NCBI GenBank assembly: GCA_011009095.1
Contig: VTPC01008693.1
Coordinates: 1 to 64,000 of the forward strand
From: Ignelater luminosus
Lineage: Eukaryota > Arthropoda > Insecta > Coleoptera > Elateridae
DNA: 64,000 bases
Reading direction: 5' to 3'
The position numbers were made by a program, and so were the translations under genes. The notes beneath the pieces were generated by a model. That model was not told the DNA's origin, did no database searches, and saw only the letters and a program-made list of their open reading frames with translations. Positions 12,621 to 24,129 of the stretch are shown piece after piece (the first letter of the stretch is position 1; every line of letters begins with the position of its first letter).

Positions 12621-15547
12621 ATGTACATATTGATAATGAATACCTTCTTCTCTCAAATTACTATTTTAATTTTTAATCAACGTAAAATATTATCACTAAT
12701 TTTGTCACGTCTTAATTGTTATTTTACTTAGTCCTGTCTCGATAAGACTGATAAATGCCGCATTGAAAAGGTGTAAAATTGTTGTTGTCGATTTACTTAC
12801 TATGATCATACTTCTCACAAAATTACTGAGCTCGATTAGATAAAATGAAAAATAATTGGAAGTATCACTTGGAACTTTTTATATACACACGTTTACATTT
12901 CTTAGTTTCGGATTGGTACCTAGGTCGTACGTACGCTCCGTTAATACTCGGCATAATAACATGCTTACAATGCCACGTCATGCATCATTTTTGTTTCGCA
13001 GAAGTTTTACATGTATAATTTAATCAAGCTTTTATTTTGTCAGATAATAAAACACTTAATCTCATAAAATACAAACGTTCTAGGTGCTAAAATTATCAGA
13101 CATAGCTGCATCATTTTGAAAAAAAAGGTATTGGCAATCGATATAATCTCATAAATTCGTAAAGATATAAACAACACTGTTTTAAAAAACGAAAAAGCAA
13201 TTAAAGTATTTTTGTAAATTAACTTCTCTGTAGAAACAAATTCATTAGAAAAAACATAATTTTGTACATTATTAGTCACATTATCGATTTAGATATCTAC
13301 TGTAGCAAATCAAAGGAAACGTACGAATTACCAGCATAAATCAGTGTCCTTTTCTATAATAATTATATTAAATAATATATTTACTAATAATATTGAATAA
13401 TCATCTCTTTCCGGTATGTAATTTTGATAATATTTAAATAATAATATTCAGAATATTCTTTCTTTCCATCTACACAAAACAATTCTTCAAAAATTATTTT
13501 ATATACAGACGACTTATTAAAGTAAAAGAGGAAGTAAACTAAACTTATTTATAAATTTCCGCTGCTTTACGCTATTCACTCGAACGAATGGATTGTAGTG
13601 TGAAACAATAAAATGTTAAATTCTAATTTGTACAATTGCTCTAGAATAATACTGAAACGTTCTGGAATTAGCAGAAAAAGGTGGTATATGATGTATAAAT
13701 TCTAAAATCATGTTTCGTTCTTATTGATTGATTTGTAAACAATTTAAAATGAGCTGTCAACGCAATGTTCTCCGTTTCTCAATCGCGCTTTATTGCTATA
13801 TGGAAATGTGGATTGAAAAGTGAGTTATATTTATTGTATTCCATGACATGCATAGCATGTTGTAATTAAAAATTATGGCTTACTGCGAATTAAAATAATT
13901 ACACGGATTTTATATGTTTACATTTAGTTATAAGAAACTTGTACGGTGTGTCCGATGTTAGAACGATCTTGGAAATTGTTTTTATTTTACTTTTCATCTC
14001 CTTTTCTATACTATCGATTAAAAAATTGCGTGCATCATAAATCAACCTGTAATATATACATATAAAATAATCCTTGTATAAAAGAAATGTTGAGAATGAT
14101 CACTTCTGCAAAATAATAAAAAATGTTTGATCTACACTTTAATTTTTATGTAAGATATAAGTACGTTATGCATGCTTTACTAAAAACTTTGCTCACAAAT
14201 TGCGCTTGTCCGTCAATATAACAAAAACAATATTGACTTACGAATTTGGGACAGTTTGTTTAACTTATGTTATTTAAGTTTGGGTTGTTTACTTATTTAA
14301 GTCAGGGTTAAAAAGCTTCTAAAAGACAATACCGGTAGTTACCTGTGAATGTCGGCAGATGACTTCTGTTTGTCTTTTTAAACGTAAACAGAGGCGTATC
14401 AATTGTACTGTGTATATTCGAAATTTCAGTTCTAACGTTAATTTGTACTAAATTCTAATAATAATAAAAGTCTACTTTAATATTTTTTGAAATCCTTATT
14501 AAGAACGTTTATACAAAATTTAGATATTTTCAAATTTGAATTTAGTTAATTTAGTATGTTGATCATGGCAATGCTGATTGTGTGATTATATTTATTGGTA
14601 TCTAGTTGTTATACTAAGAAAATGCAACAATATCCCTTCTCGATGTAATAGATAACAATCGCGAATAACATGAAAACAGTAGCTGCTAAATAATATGTGA
14701 TTTGTGGTTGAGAATAATCTTTTAAATAAAATATTTGTTCTGTGTAAATTTGTACAGTAAATGGATTGGGACTCGAGAGGTGTCTGTCGTTTTGTTCTTT
14801 AGGGATTCTGTCTGCTTTAAGAGGTTCTACTACAAACAACTACTTTAGAACGATTAGCATTTTTCAAATTTGTATTTATCTATTTATGCTGCGTTTAGTG
14901 CAAATTTATTAATTTCTAAATTCTATGGAAGACAGAACATCTTTTTTCTACAAAATATCTTTTGCTTGATAAAAAGCTAGGTTATTTGGTGCTTTCCTTG
15001 CAATAGCTTAAAATTTACCTTGATATTGTTACAAACAGATCTTATTTTATATTTAATATAGTAATTAACCTTGTGAACAGCAAGGATATATTTTGAGATA
15101 TTAAAAATACTGATCAATTTTTGAATTGAGTCCTTTTATCTTCTGCATTCCTTGTAGTACTTGCCGTTCAGTTTAGACAATGGCGGGGCACTTAGTCATT
15201 TGCATTTAATGATTCTCTTACAATAAGAAACCTATCATGAAATGTATAAACTTTGATTTCTCTTATTCTCTACTGATGAGATCAGGAAAGATTGAACAAT
15301 TTTGTCTGGAGGTATGTTTGCATATCGTACTTCATAAGTACACAACGTATGTTTCTTGTTTTTGGGAGCTCAATCCAGAATTTCTTAATACGTTTCTTCA
15401 AATTACTTTTTCTAATGTCAGTGTTACTAAAAATATCTCAAAGGAAAAAAGAAGAAATCTGAAAGTATCCGTCAAAGATATGGAAGAGGAAATATCTTTG
15501 CTAACTAATTCAAAAAGTCAAGTAAAAGAAAATTCGTATGTTCATGA
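12621..15547. other. gene-free AT-rich DNA
   Basis: Low-complexity AT-rich DNA with no recognised gene or transposon end. Open frames such as 13040-13279 (minus) and 14609-14839 (minus) are hydrophobic or AT-driven and unconvincing. The 114-codon frame at 15237-15581 (plus) may be linked to the open region that starts at 15548. Confidence 0.5.
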
Positions 15548-16078
15548 GAAACAAGCCTATGCGCAGACACATATAAATTAGATAGATCTCAAACTGATAA
15601 GAATCTAAGTTTAACAAAATCTTGTAATATATATGTATGTGAAAAAACATTTAAAACGTTAAAGACTCTTAGTATCCCTAAAAATAAGAGCCATAAAGAA
15701 AATCAAAATAAAAATCAAAATTGTTCACACTCTTCTAACGAAGTAGAAACAGATATGGATTGGACAAAAAGAGCCTCAAGCCACACTCAGGAAAATACGG
15801 ATGATAGCTTTTCTGACAATAGTTATTTCTTGCATAGATATGATAACACAAACAGAAATCTACTAAAAGTTTTTGTAATACCAACTTAATACTTCATGGA
15901 AGCGGCAACTTCAAGATTTCAACCAGAGGACAACATTTCTATATCTAATCATTTCCAAATCCAAGTAAATAAGAGTAATACTTATAATAATGTTAAAAAT
16001 GAATCTAAAGCCAAAACTACAACTGATTGTTTTTTAAATATTAAACACAACCAAAGCGAAAAAATGACAAAAAAATAA
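15237..16078 (+). pseudogene. degraded open reading region of unknown function
   Basis: Two adjoining plus-strand frames look like one eroded coding region. The first (15237-15581) ends ...SYVHEKQAYAQTHIN, with a Lys/Glu-rich middle. The second is open from 15548 to a single stop at about 15887 and then from 15890 to 16076, with polar Ser/Asn/Thr/Lys-rich composition. Together they span about 280 codons with one shift and one stop, more than this AT content usually allows by chance. No domain was recognised. The last 25 codons lie inside the left TIR of the following element, so it may be a host-like gene invaded by the element or part of a larger one. Confidence 0.25.
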
Positions 16079-16263
16079 AAAATGCATTCATAGTATATGT
16101 CGCAGGGATATGATAAAAACAGGGATTTAATCAAATCCCTAAGAGAGTTGATCAATTCACGGAAGATGTGAAAATGACAACTCGATATGATCATTTCCCT
16201 AAACAAGTCCAGTAATTTGATCAAATCTCTAAACAGACTTACTGAAATGACAAAAATAACATG
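16002..16263 (+). repeat. left terminal inverted repeat
   Basis: Inverted partner of 18285-18548. It contains AGGGATTTAATCAAATCCCT (16121-16140) and further GATCAAAT/GATCATTT motifs spaced along the repeat, possible transposase-binding subrepeats. The minus-strand open frame through it (15982-16224) mirrors one in the right repeat only because the repeats match. Confidence 0.85.
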
Positions 16264-16424
16264 TCAGTACTTGCACAGCACTGCGTCGCGCTTGTTACCA
16301 CGCCCCTCTACCCCACCGCAACATTACGTGAGGAAGGTCGCGCGCGTTTTCATTAATTTTTTCGCAATCTCTACGTTCGCCAAGTGCACGCACATCAAAA
16401 TCTTTGGCTTTGAATACAGGACAG

Positions 16425-18135
16425 AATCAGAATCAGACCGAATTTGTGTGTGAAGAACAGTTCAATGAAACTAACAGGATGTTTTTAGACGGACAACATG
16501 ATAAAGAAAAATCGTTATGAACTCGCGAAAGGATAGAAGAAGCTAGCACAGCCATTGAACAATTTAAATAAGCACCAGTACCAAATCTTCAATGGATAAA
16601 CAAACAGTACTATTACGCAAAATATACGATCTGATGGAGGTAGGTACTAAAACGTCTTTTATTTTGAAAAGAAAGTCCGACTCCGACCCAGTTGTGAAAA
16701 TAGTGCCTGCGAAAGAATACCATATAATCATATACTTCGGGAATCCCATCAGTCAACTGGTTACGGAGGCAGAGAGAAAATGCTGTATAATTTGAAATCT
16801 AGATACTTAATCCTCACTTCGGTTGTACTGGAGTTTTTGAAACTGTGCAGTGTGCACGGTATGTCAATCTAAAAAGAAATTTTCAAAGAAGGTAATCGTC
16901 GTTTGTCCAATTGTGTCCAGCTACTTCAACCATCGTGGTCAAGTCGATTTAGTTGACTTACAGTCGACTCCAGACAGAAATTATAAATGGCTATTACATT
17001 ATCAGGATCACGCAACAAAATTCAGCTTTCTGTAGTCGTTGACTTCGAAAAGAGCAGCTGAAGTAGCAATGGAACTATTAAAAATCTTTCTGAAAGTTGG
17101 TTGTGCTCATATACTTTAAAGTGACAACGGCGTGAGTTTACGGCTACTGTAATACAAGAATTAACTACATGCAAAATTGTTAATGGTCGGCCTAGACATC
17201 CAGCAAACCAAGGATCGGTTGAGCGACCAAATCAAGATGTCGAAGTTATGTTACGTGCTTGGTTATTTGACAATGACATAAAAAACTGCGCTATCGGTTG
17301 TTACTTTGTTCAATTTCAGAAGAACTTCTCTTTTTACCTTATCATTAAACAATCGCCGTACAAAGCCTTATTTGGAACAGAGCCAAAAAGACTCCAATCT
17401 ACTCATATTTCAACAGAATTGCTTGAAAAGCTTGTTACTGAAGAGGACCTGGATCAGTACATCGACAGCTAGAACACCTGTATTGTTAGTTGCATCAGAA
17501 GGGGAAGCAGTTGACAAAAGAAAACGCGTTTTGCGTTGTTTGTGGAATGAAATCTACTGGAACCCATTCATGCGACATTTCTAAAAACCCAGTGCACGCA
17601 ATATATGGAAATACTGTAACAGAAGAAGGATGTGAGTCGAGAATTCTATGCTGTTTATGCCAGAAAGAAGGAAATATAATAGAACAAAGGGAATGTACTC
17701 CACAAAACCAAAAAAGATCTACTGAAAAAATGAAAGATACTTCTTCGAAGAAATTTAAAGAAGTGGTAGTGGGTTCCACCGTTTTGATTGATGTACCTAA
17801 GGTAGATAGAGGGCCATTAGATGCAAACAATGTTACGGAGATCGTATTAAATATAAAAAAAATTTTCAAATTGTTACTTTAGTTGGCATCATAAAAGATT
17901 GGTTTCCTAGAAGCCTCTTCAAATAACCACAACCACATGTGCTGAGTTTGCATGAAATTGCAGGAAAAGTATCTTTATTTGGAGGTCAAGGGTTAAAGAA
18001 ATGTTCCTGTGAAAATCAAAAGTGCAGTGCAAAAAGACTAAATGTGTCTGTAAAAAAAGTAATGTCCTTTGTAACTGGAGATGCCACAAATCCACGGCGT
18101 GTTTCAGTAAAAAAATAAATGAACATTATAATTAG
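16425..18135 (+). pseudogene. KRBA2/SCAND3-like integrase transposase (broken)
   Basis: Pieces in order: EEQFNETNRMFLDGQHDKEK (about 16455), TRERIEEASTAIEQFK (about 16520), then a frame at 16592 with LLRKIYDLMEVGTKT and a zinc-binding-like CTVCQSKKKF (16850). The integrase core follows: GQVDLVDLQSTPD with the first Asp, NYKWLLHYQDHATKFSFL, SDNG near 17122 with the second Asp, then GRPRHPANQGSVER near 17187-17225 with the catalytic Glu. After this come IKQSPYKALFGTEPKR, the CVVCGMKSTGTHSC finger (about 17540), and a tail GSTVLIDVPKVDRGPLD. A Cys-rich end (about 18001-18110, KCSC...CNWRCHKSTACF) resembles a CXC motif and stops at 18135. At least six frameshifts or stops make it inactive. A short deletion removes residues between ELTT and CKIVNG. 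Confidence 0.85.
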
Positions 18136-18284
18136 GTTCCATTTAAAAAAAATATACTTCTCGCTAACTATTTTGATACACTTCATTTAGATATCCTATC
18201 GCTCATTAGTTTGAAATAAATAATTAAAATGATATTTTATATGAATGTTTGGTTTACTAAATAAATCTTTTTAATAGCTTAGAA

Positions 18285-18548
18285 ATGTTATTTCTGTCAT
18301 TTCACTAAATCTGTTTAGAAATTTGATTAAATTACCGGATTTGTTTAGGGATATGGCCATATCGAGTTGTCATTTTAACATCTCCCGTGAATTAATCAAC
18401 CCTCTTAGGGATTTGATCAAATCCCTGTTTTTATCATATCCCTGCGACATATATACTATGAATGCATTTTTTATTTTTTTGTTATTTTCTCAATTTTGGT
18501 TGTATTTAATATTTAAAAAACAATCAGTTGTAGTTTTGGCTTTAGATT
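18285..18548 (-). repeat. right terminal inverted repeat
   Basis: Inverted copy of 16002-16263. It includes the perfect 20-bp palindrome AGGGATTTGATCAAATCCCT at 18407-18426, which has one changed base in the left copy. The plus open frame 18323-18592 here is a repeat shadow and not a gene. Confidence 0.85.
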
Positions 18549-18699
18549 GTGTGCATAGGCATGTTATCATACGAAAACTAGAAAAGCTTTAGAATACCCC
18601 CAGCTGTAACATAAATACGTCTGTAATGTAAAACATCTAAAAGCAGGTTAAAGTTACTAAAGAAAACGTAAGCATAATATTTTTACATAAACATATTGA

Positions 18700-20148
18700 A
18701 AAGCCAATTATGACATTCGAAATTCCAAGTTTTGCAAAATCTTTTAGTTAAAATGCAAACATGTAATGAAGCACGTATTGATATTGGTTTGAAAAAGTCC
18801 CAGAAGTCTGCTATCAATAAAGGCAAAATGCAAGGAGCACTTATCCCCTGTTATTTAATATGAATCACATGTTCGATGAACTTTCTAAACATAGTGTACC
18901 ACTTGATCATGGTTACAAAATCAATGATTTGTCGAATACATTAATAATTCTATGATATGCAGACAATACAGTTACTGTTGGTAAGGACAAATACATGTAT
19001 GCAACAAATTTGCTGCACATAATAGAAAACGGACTCCATGAAATTGAATCTGTTTAAATCGCCGAACATAGCAATAATAGAAGATGATCAGTTAATGAAT
19101 GAACTTATCAGTACCTTTCAGTAAATGATAAAATCAAATACCCCGGGGTTATTTTCAATTATTGCTTGGTACCTGACCGTCCAGGTTTGATTAGAAAACT
19201 GTGTGAGATATAGAAATTTCAGGAAGATTACTGTTATTAAAATGCGATCAGAAGCTTAATAATAATAAATTAGTCCATTTCACCAACACTACTTTACCCT
19301 TCGCAAACATGACTCATCTTAGAAGTACCTAAACAATTTCTAGAAGATATGAAGAAGATTATTAGGAGTTCGTCTAAAGAACTATTAGAATTACCAGCTG
19401 ATACGCCAAATACTTTTCTTCATTCCAGTAAGTTAGTGAAAGGGTTTACAACTATTTAATTACTTTTGGGAGACGTTTTTATATATATTCGAATATGAAA
19501 GGTTTTTGCTTCTGGAAGAATCTAGATGTACACAACTTCTAAATTTTTGCGGTTTTGTCGTGACCTTAAAACTCAATAAGAATGAAATAGAAACTAACAG
19601 GATAAAACATATCACCAAAGACTTACGATTAACTCTGCGAGAAAGGTCTTATTGTGAACGATGTAGTTATGTTCAAAAAAGACCGGGTGTTATTCTTTAC
19701 AAAGAAGTTAAACCTCTTAATGACTGGGTCTATAAAGAATGACTTAAGAACATTAGAATGGCGAGATTGTTTAAAAACGACATGTTGTTGCTGCTGTATG
19801 AAATGTTCCTGACTGCAGTTCCAATGCGAACCGCTGCAGATACTGTAGCAAGACTGAATCTAAACTCTTGATTACATATTGCAAAAATGTGACCATGGAG
19901 AACTTCTAAGAATTAAATGTCTCTACAGTGTCTGACGTTTTATAGCTGATGAACTAAGAAATGTTAGTTATGAAGTTCATGAAGAAGTGTTCGGGATATT
20001 TGACAAAGCTTTTTCTCTCAAAATAGACACTATAGCCATCGAAGCAGATCATTTAAATGCTTACATTATAGATTTTAGTAGACGGTTCAAAAAAAAGAGA
20101 ATCAACCCAACGAAATCCAAAATGAATAGAATGTGTGTATGTCTTTGA
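18700..20148 (+). pseudogene. R2-type LINE remnant with restriction-like endonuclease
   Basis: Plus-strand pieces: DIGLKKSQKSAINKGKMQGA then LISPVIFNM (about 18780-18865), the RT box before the active site. YADNTVTVGKD (about 18955) has YADN where YADD is expected. NDKIKYPGVIFNYCLVPD follows (about 19120). VPKQFLEDMKKIIRSSSKEL then LELPADTPNTFLHSSKLVKG (about 19330-19450) match the RT-to-endonuclease linker. A CRYC pair at 19835, followed after a frameshift by YILQKCDHGELLRIK, matches the CCHC finger with Tyr for His. FIADELRNVSYEVHEEV and LKIDTIAIEADHLNAYIID (about 19940-20085) match the restriction-like endonuclease at the C-terminus of R2/R4/NeSL elements. The frame stops at 20148. The 5' half of the RT is missing. 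Confidence 0.8.
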
Positions 20149-22010
20149 AATAACTTTTCCAATAGATTTGCAAAAGCCGTATTTTGAGTTATTCTCAATG
20201 TTACTCTTCGTACTTATAATTTTGTATCGATTTATCGTTGGATTAACAAAAAATGCTTAAACTATGGCTACTCTGCCCTACAAATTTAATTACACGGACG
20301 AATATGTCAAGTGTTTGATTTTTATTTTCATTTCTTTCTATGTTTTAGAATCTTCTGTTCAAAATATTGTGTATTAGGTCTACATCTGGAAATATTCTTG
20401 GTATTTCTGAGAATAGATATATTAAATTCTATATTCTTGACATTGTCTTTCTTAATTCCCTTTTCAAATTAAAAATTACAGGTGATTTGAAAACTTTAAC
20501 CTGCTGTTGTATTCATTGGTAATGAGTTAATGACCCTACATATGTACATAAATCTAAAGTAACCGTTTTCATTGTTTCAATAGGAAAGAAAGTAAAGCAT
20601 TTTGGAGAAAATGAGAAAAAGGATAGCGACAAAGAATCTTTTTTCTTAAGACCCTTTGTTGACCTAAAAGTCTCTGCTATTTTGCTTTCTACTTTTATCC
20701 TATTGCATGTTTCATACAGTGTCGTCCTCACTATAGCGCTATCAACCTTTTGGGTACTACGTTCGTTAAAGCATAGTTTTCTCTTGCTTAAACCTTCACA
20801 AGATTGTCAATATAAATTGACAGTGCTTTCTTCTGATGTTTTCTTGAATTCATTTTACAGGAAAGGAATAGAATCAACTGCAGACTTACTTCTAATTCCT
20901 TTCTTGGACCACTTTTGCATCAGTGTAACTGATTAATAACAAACCCCACAATCGCCCAGTTTGCTTTCTGAAGGAGTACCAATCTGCAACTTTCGCAATT
21001 CACTTATCTTTCTTTCATTGTTCCAATCTGACGTTATTTCTTAAAAGTTAAACTATGAACTGTCCTTTAAAACTTCGTTCTATTTTTTGTTGCTTTGTTT
21101 TAAATCTTGTTGCTGCTGCGCCGCGTCGCCAGAATTCTTGTTATTTTTCAAACTTCCGAAACCTTCTTTAATTTCTCTCGAGTTGGTCTAGCAGCTGTTT
21201 CTCTGATTATCCAGTTCATCATGTTCAATTGTGCAATCTTCTTCTGTCTGGTTTTCCTATTAAATCTTAATAATATTGTTTTATTTTCACCAGCTCTTTG
21301 TATTATTTTGTTGCAATTACTATCAAATACTTATTTGTAATTTCTAAATTTTTATAAATGTTGTGTAAACATGTTCAAAAAAGAAACCTCAAGTAGCCCG
21401 TGATATTTTTAATAACAAACGTCTTGTTTAGAATTTACAAACTTACTACAGCTGAGATGTTATAAAAAAACTCAAAATGAGACTGGCATTGATATTAAAA
21501 AATCAAAAGCATTAGATATGACTTACTAAGTAAGAACTAAGAATTTCCTACAATGGAAGATTAAAAATAAAGTTAACATCGTTAACGAGACTGTGCTGAT
21601 GAGTTACTTTTTTCGGAAGAATATACTCCAAATAGTCTATGGACCAACATGGACAGATGAAATCAACATTAATCATTAAAGAAAACATTAACATATGTAT
21701 ATCATCATTTAGTCAATTGATTGCCTTTCTAAGAACTATGTACTTCAAAAATAAATTATGGCCAGCTTGTAGTTTTTCCGGGCGCATTATAGTTTTGTAG
21801 TTTTGTTTTTCTTTTCCATTTCCAATTTTTCCTTTTTTTGTCGAAGGCTTTATCATGTTTACAAACTTGCTATAACATTATTTCTTTACTTCCTTTCTGC
21901 GTTGCAATGTTTTGATTGTTGTTTACTGAATTGTGCTTCTTATAGTTTTCTGCATTCTCAAAGTGAAATGTTGGATTCTTAAAGTAATATCGTCCAATCA
22001 CAAAGTAATT
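20149..22010. other. gene-free DNA with weak minus-strand open segments
   Basis: No known family. On the minus strand between about 21330 and 20513, short Lys/Glu/Gln-rich open segments alternate between frames and end in a 72-codon frame (20513-20731). They could be an eroded retroelement ORF1 or chance. Confidence 0.4.
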
Positions 22011-22527
22011 GAATCTACGCAACCTTTAAAGTGAAAAACGTAGGTCGGTAATTGCATATTATATGAAGCCATTATAAATCATGTCAACGTGACAAATACA
22101 TAAATAAAACACTTGGGACTTCAAACCATAACCATAACGAACTCCGTTTTGTTACTGAATTTGAGGAACAGTTTTAAAAACTTTTCAAATTTCGACGACC
22201 ATTTTGACCATGTTCTCGGGGTGATATCAAAAGACTAAAAGTATATGATATAGAATACGATTCTAAAATTTAAAAAAAATTCAAAAATTTTTAAAATTTC
22301 GGCAGCCATTTTGATTATGTTCCTGAGAAGATATCAAAAAACGAAGACACCACATTGCCTTTAGTTTTTGATGTAAAATCAAATCTGAAGTCAAAATTTC
22401 AAAATTTAAAAAATGCGGACAGGCAGACGTACAGACAAACAAGACTCCGCAGATTTAGTAACGACACCTATAGGAGTTCGTTGATAAATCACCGACCTAA
22501 GTTTTATTTATTAGGTTAATTAGATTC
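22011..22527. mobile_element. possible MITE with ~42-bp imperfect TIRs
   Basis: GAATCTACGCAACC...TAGGTCGGTAATT at 22011-22053 pairs with the reverse complement of 22486-22527 (GAATCTAATTAACC...TAGGTCGGTGATTT). The interior holds a direct repeat: TTTCGACGACCATTTTGACC near 22188 and TTTCGGCAGCCATTTTGATT near 22297, each followed by ATATCAAAA. It ends in a GACAGGCAGACGTACAGAC tract. It has no coding capacity. The family is unknown and no target duplication was seen. Confidence 0.5.
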
Positions 22528-23480
22528 GGCTACTGTTTGATGGCAGGTTATTATTATTATTATCATATCGCTTAGACGGAAATGTTGTACCAATACAACA
22601 ATACATAAGAGCAAACAAGAAGGAATATATTTTACATAACTGGAAACAAGATAACACTTGACAATAAAATTCCTCTGGTCAACTAGTCGGGAATATTCTC
22701 AAAACTAAGCTTAAAAAGATGAACGCTACCTGCTTTGTCAAATTGTCATAGAGGGGTAGCACACAAACAACATTTGTTTATTTTTAATTTACGTGGTAGG
22801 GGGATTTTATTGCATTATAAGCATCAAATATTGTCATGAATTTACTTTTCTTTATCCAATGACATCACTACAGTGGCACAGCTATTTATTGAACTCGTAT
22901 TGGTACATTGTCTTATTTTAGACGTTATACGAACTTACACGTTGTGATGTATTGTAAGGTATATTAAGTTTTAATTTGGATGTTGGCATATCTCTTTCTA
23001 GTTCCAGATTTAATACCTAAATTTGTATCTGACTTTCGCAATGAGGTTTATCTGCAAAAAGGAGGTTTTCCACTTGTCATAGCAAGATTGTTGTAAGAAA
23101 GACTAGTCAGAAATATTGTTATATATTTACAAAATGTTGCTATTTATCACGTTTTCATTGAAGATCTTCACAGCAGAAAACGAGATGATGAATATATACT
23201 TAAAAGAAATACCGGATAAAACCTCACTTATTATAAATGTAGATTTATTTATTGGACTGCGTACCTTATGTAAAAAATGGAGGAACAACACCAAATTCAT
23301 TTATACTTTCAAATAAAGGTCTATAGAAAACGGCAAAGCCGTATCGCACGTTATCTGATTTAAAGTTGCTACACAATTTTATTGTTCCAAAGATAAAATT
23401 TATTTAATAGTAAATTGGAGTGAATTACTAAAGCTGATCAGTGAATAGAATTTTTTACATATAATATGCCTATCGCAGTT
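22528..23480. other. gene-free AT-rich DNA
   Basis: A short TTATTATTATTATTATCAT tract near 22550, otherwise nothing recognisable. Confidence 0.5.
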
Positions 23481-23489
23481 ACACAATCT

Positions 23490-23690
23490 CTAGTTACACA
23501 ATCATAGTAAAAGAATTACAGTAATTTACATGAAAATAATCCAAATTGCTATTAGAAATTATGCACGTTTCTGTTATTGCGATAAAATCGGAATTATATG
23601 CACTAATAAAATTTCCAAAGCTATTGAAGTCATTAGAAAATGAGTGTTCTTTCAAGACATTTATTTCTACATTAGGAACCATATTGAAAG
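23490..23690 (-). pseudogene. LINE endonuclease N-terminal fragment
   Basis: The minus-strand frame 23494-23682 reads SNDFNSFGNFISAYNSDFIA then ITETCIISNSNLDYFHVNY, the start of an APE-type endonuclease (usual ITETWL motif, with Trp changed to Cys). It lies just past the 3' end of the LINE remnant at 24130-26000 and in the same orientation, yet is a 5' piece. It is therefore either part of a second element cut off on its 3' side or a rearranged piece of the first. Confidence 0.6.
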
Positions 23691-24129
23691 TTGTTTTTCA
23701 AAGTGTTTCTCCATTTTTTAATATAATCAGTAAAATAAAAAAACACTTCTTTAACAAAAATATATTTGCACCGTCTAACAGTTTTTTGGCATTCTGTACA
23801 AAAAAACCACTTCCATTAGTTCGAATATAATTAAATAGAATATTTTGATTGCAGCGTAATTTACAAATCCAAATTATTCGTTTCTACACTGATCCAAGAA
23901 ATTAACCCCTTACTATTACAAAAGTGTTTTTCGGCCAAATGTGAAAGAGTTTTAGAATTTGCATGTAACAAGTCATAAAGTAAGCTAGATAAGAACATTT
24001 AATTTTAAAATGTTCAGATAATAACTCAGAGCAACTGATAATATTTGCTTAGAAAAAGCTTGGTATCATAAAAACAGATAATGTACATAAATGTAATAAA
24101 AATACTCTTAAAACAGAAAACGAAATTGG

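Larger units (their letters stand above)
16002..18548 (+). mobile_element. DNA transposon with ~260-bp TIRs and KRBA2/SCAND3-like integrase
   Basis: Two long inverted repeats, 16002-16263 and 18285-18548, bound a 2547-bp unit. They align end to end with scattered substitutions and few gaps, starting at AATCTAAAGCC on both sides. Between them lies a broken integrase-type transposase gene on the plus strand. The combination of TIRs and a retrovirus/Gypsy-like DDE integrase fits the Ginger group of cut-and-paste elements. The human KRBA2 and SCAND3 genes carry similar integrase domains. No clear target-site duplication was seen (AATG left, GTGT right), so the true ends may differ by a few bases. 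Confidence 0.75.

Noticed and set aside
17495-17869. 124-codon minus-strand open frame
   Set aside because: It is the antisense shadow of the Cys-rich part of the integrase gene.
15982-18592. Two similar open frames (15982-16224 minus and 18323-18592 plus) as a gene pair
   Set aside because: They are the same sequence in the two TIRs of one transposon.
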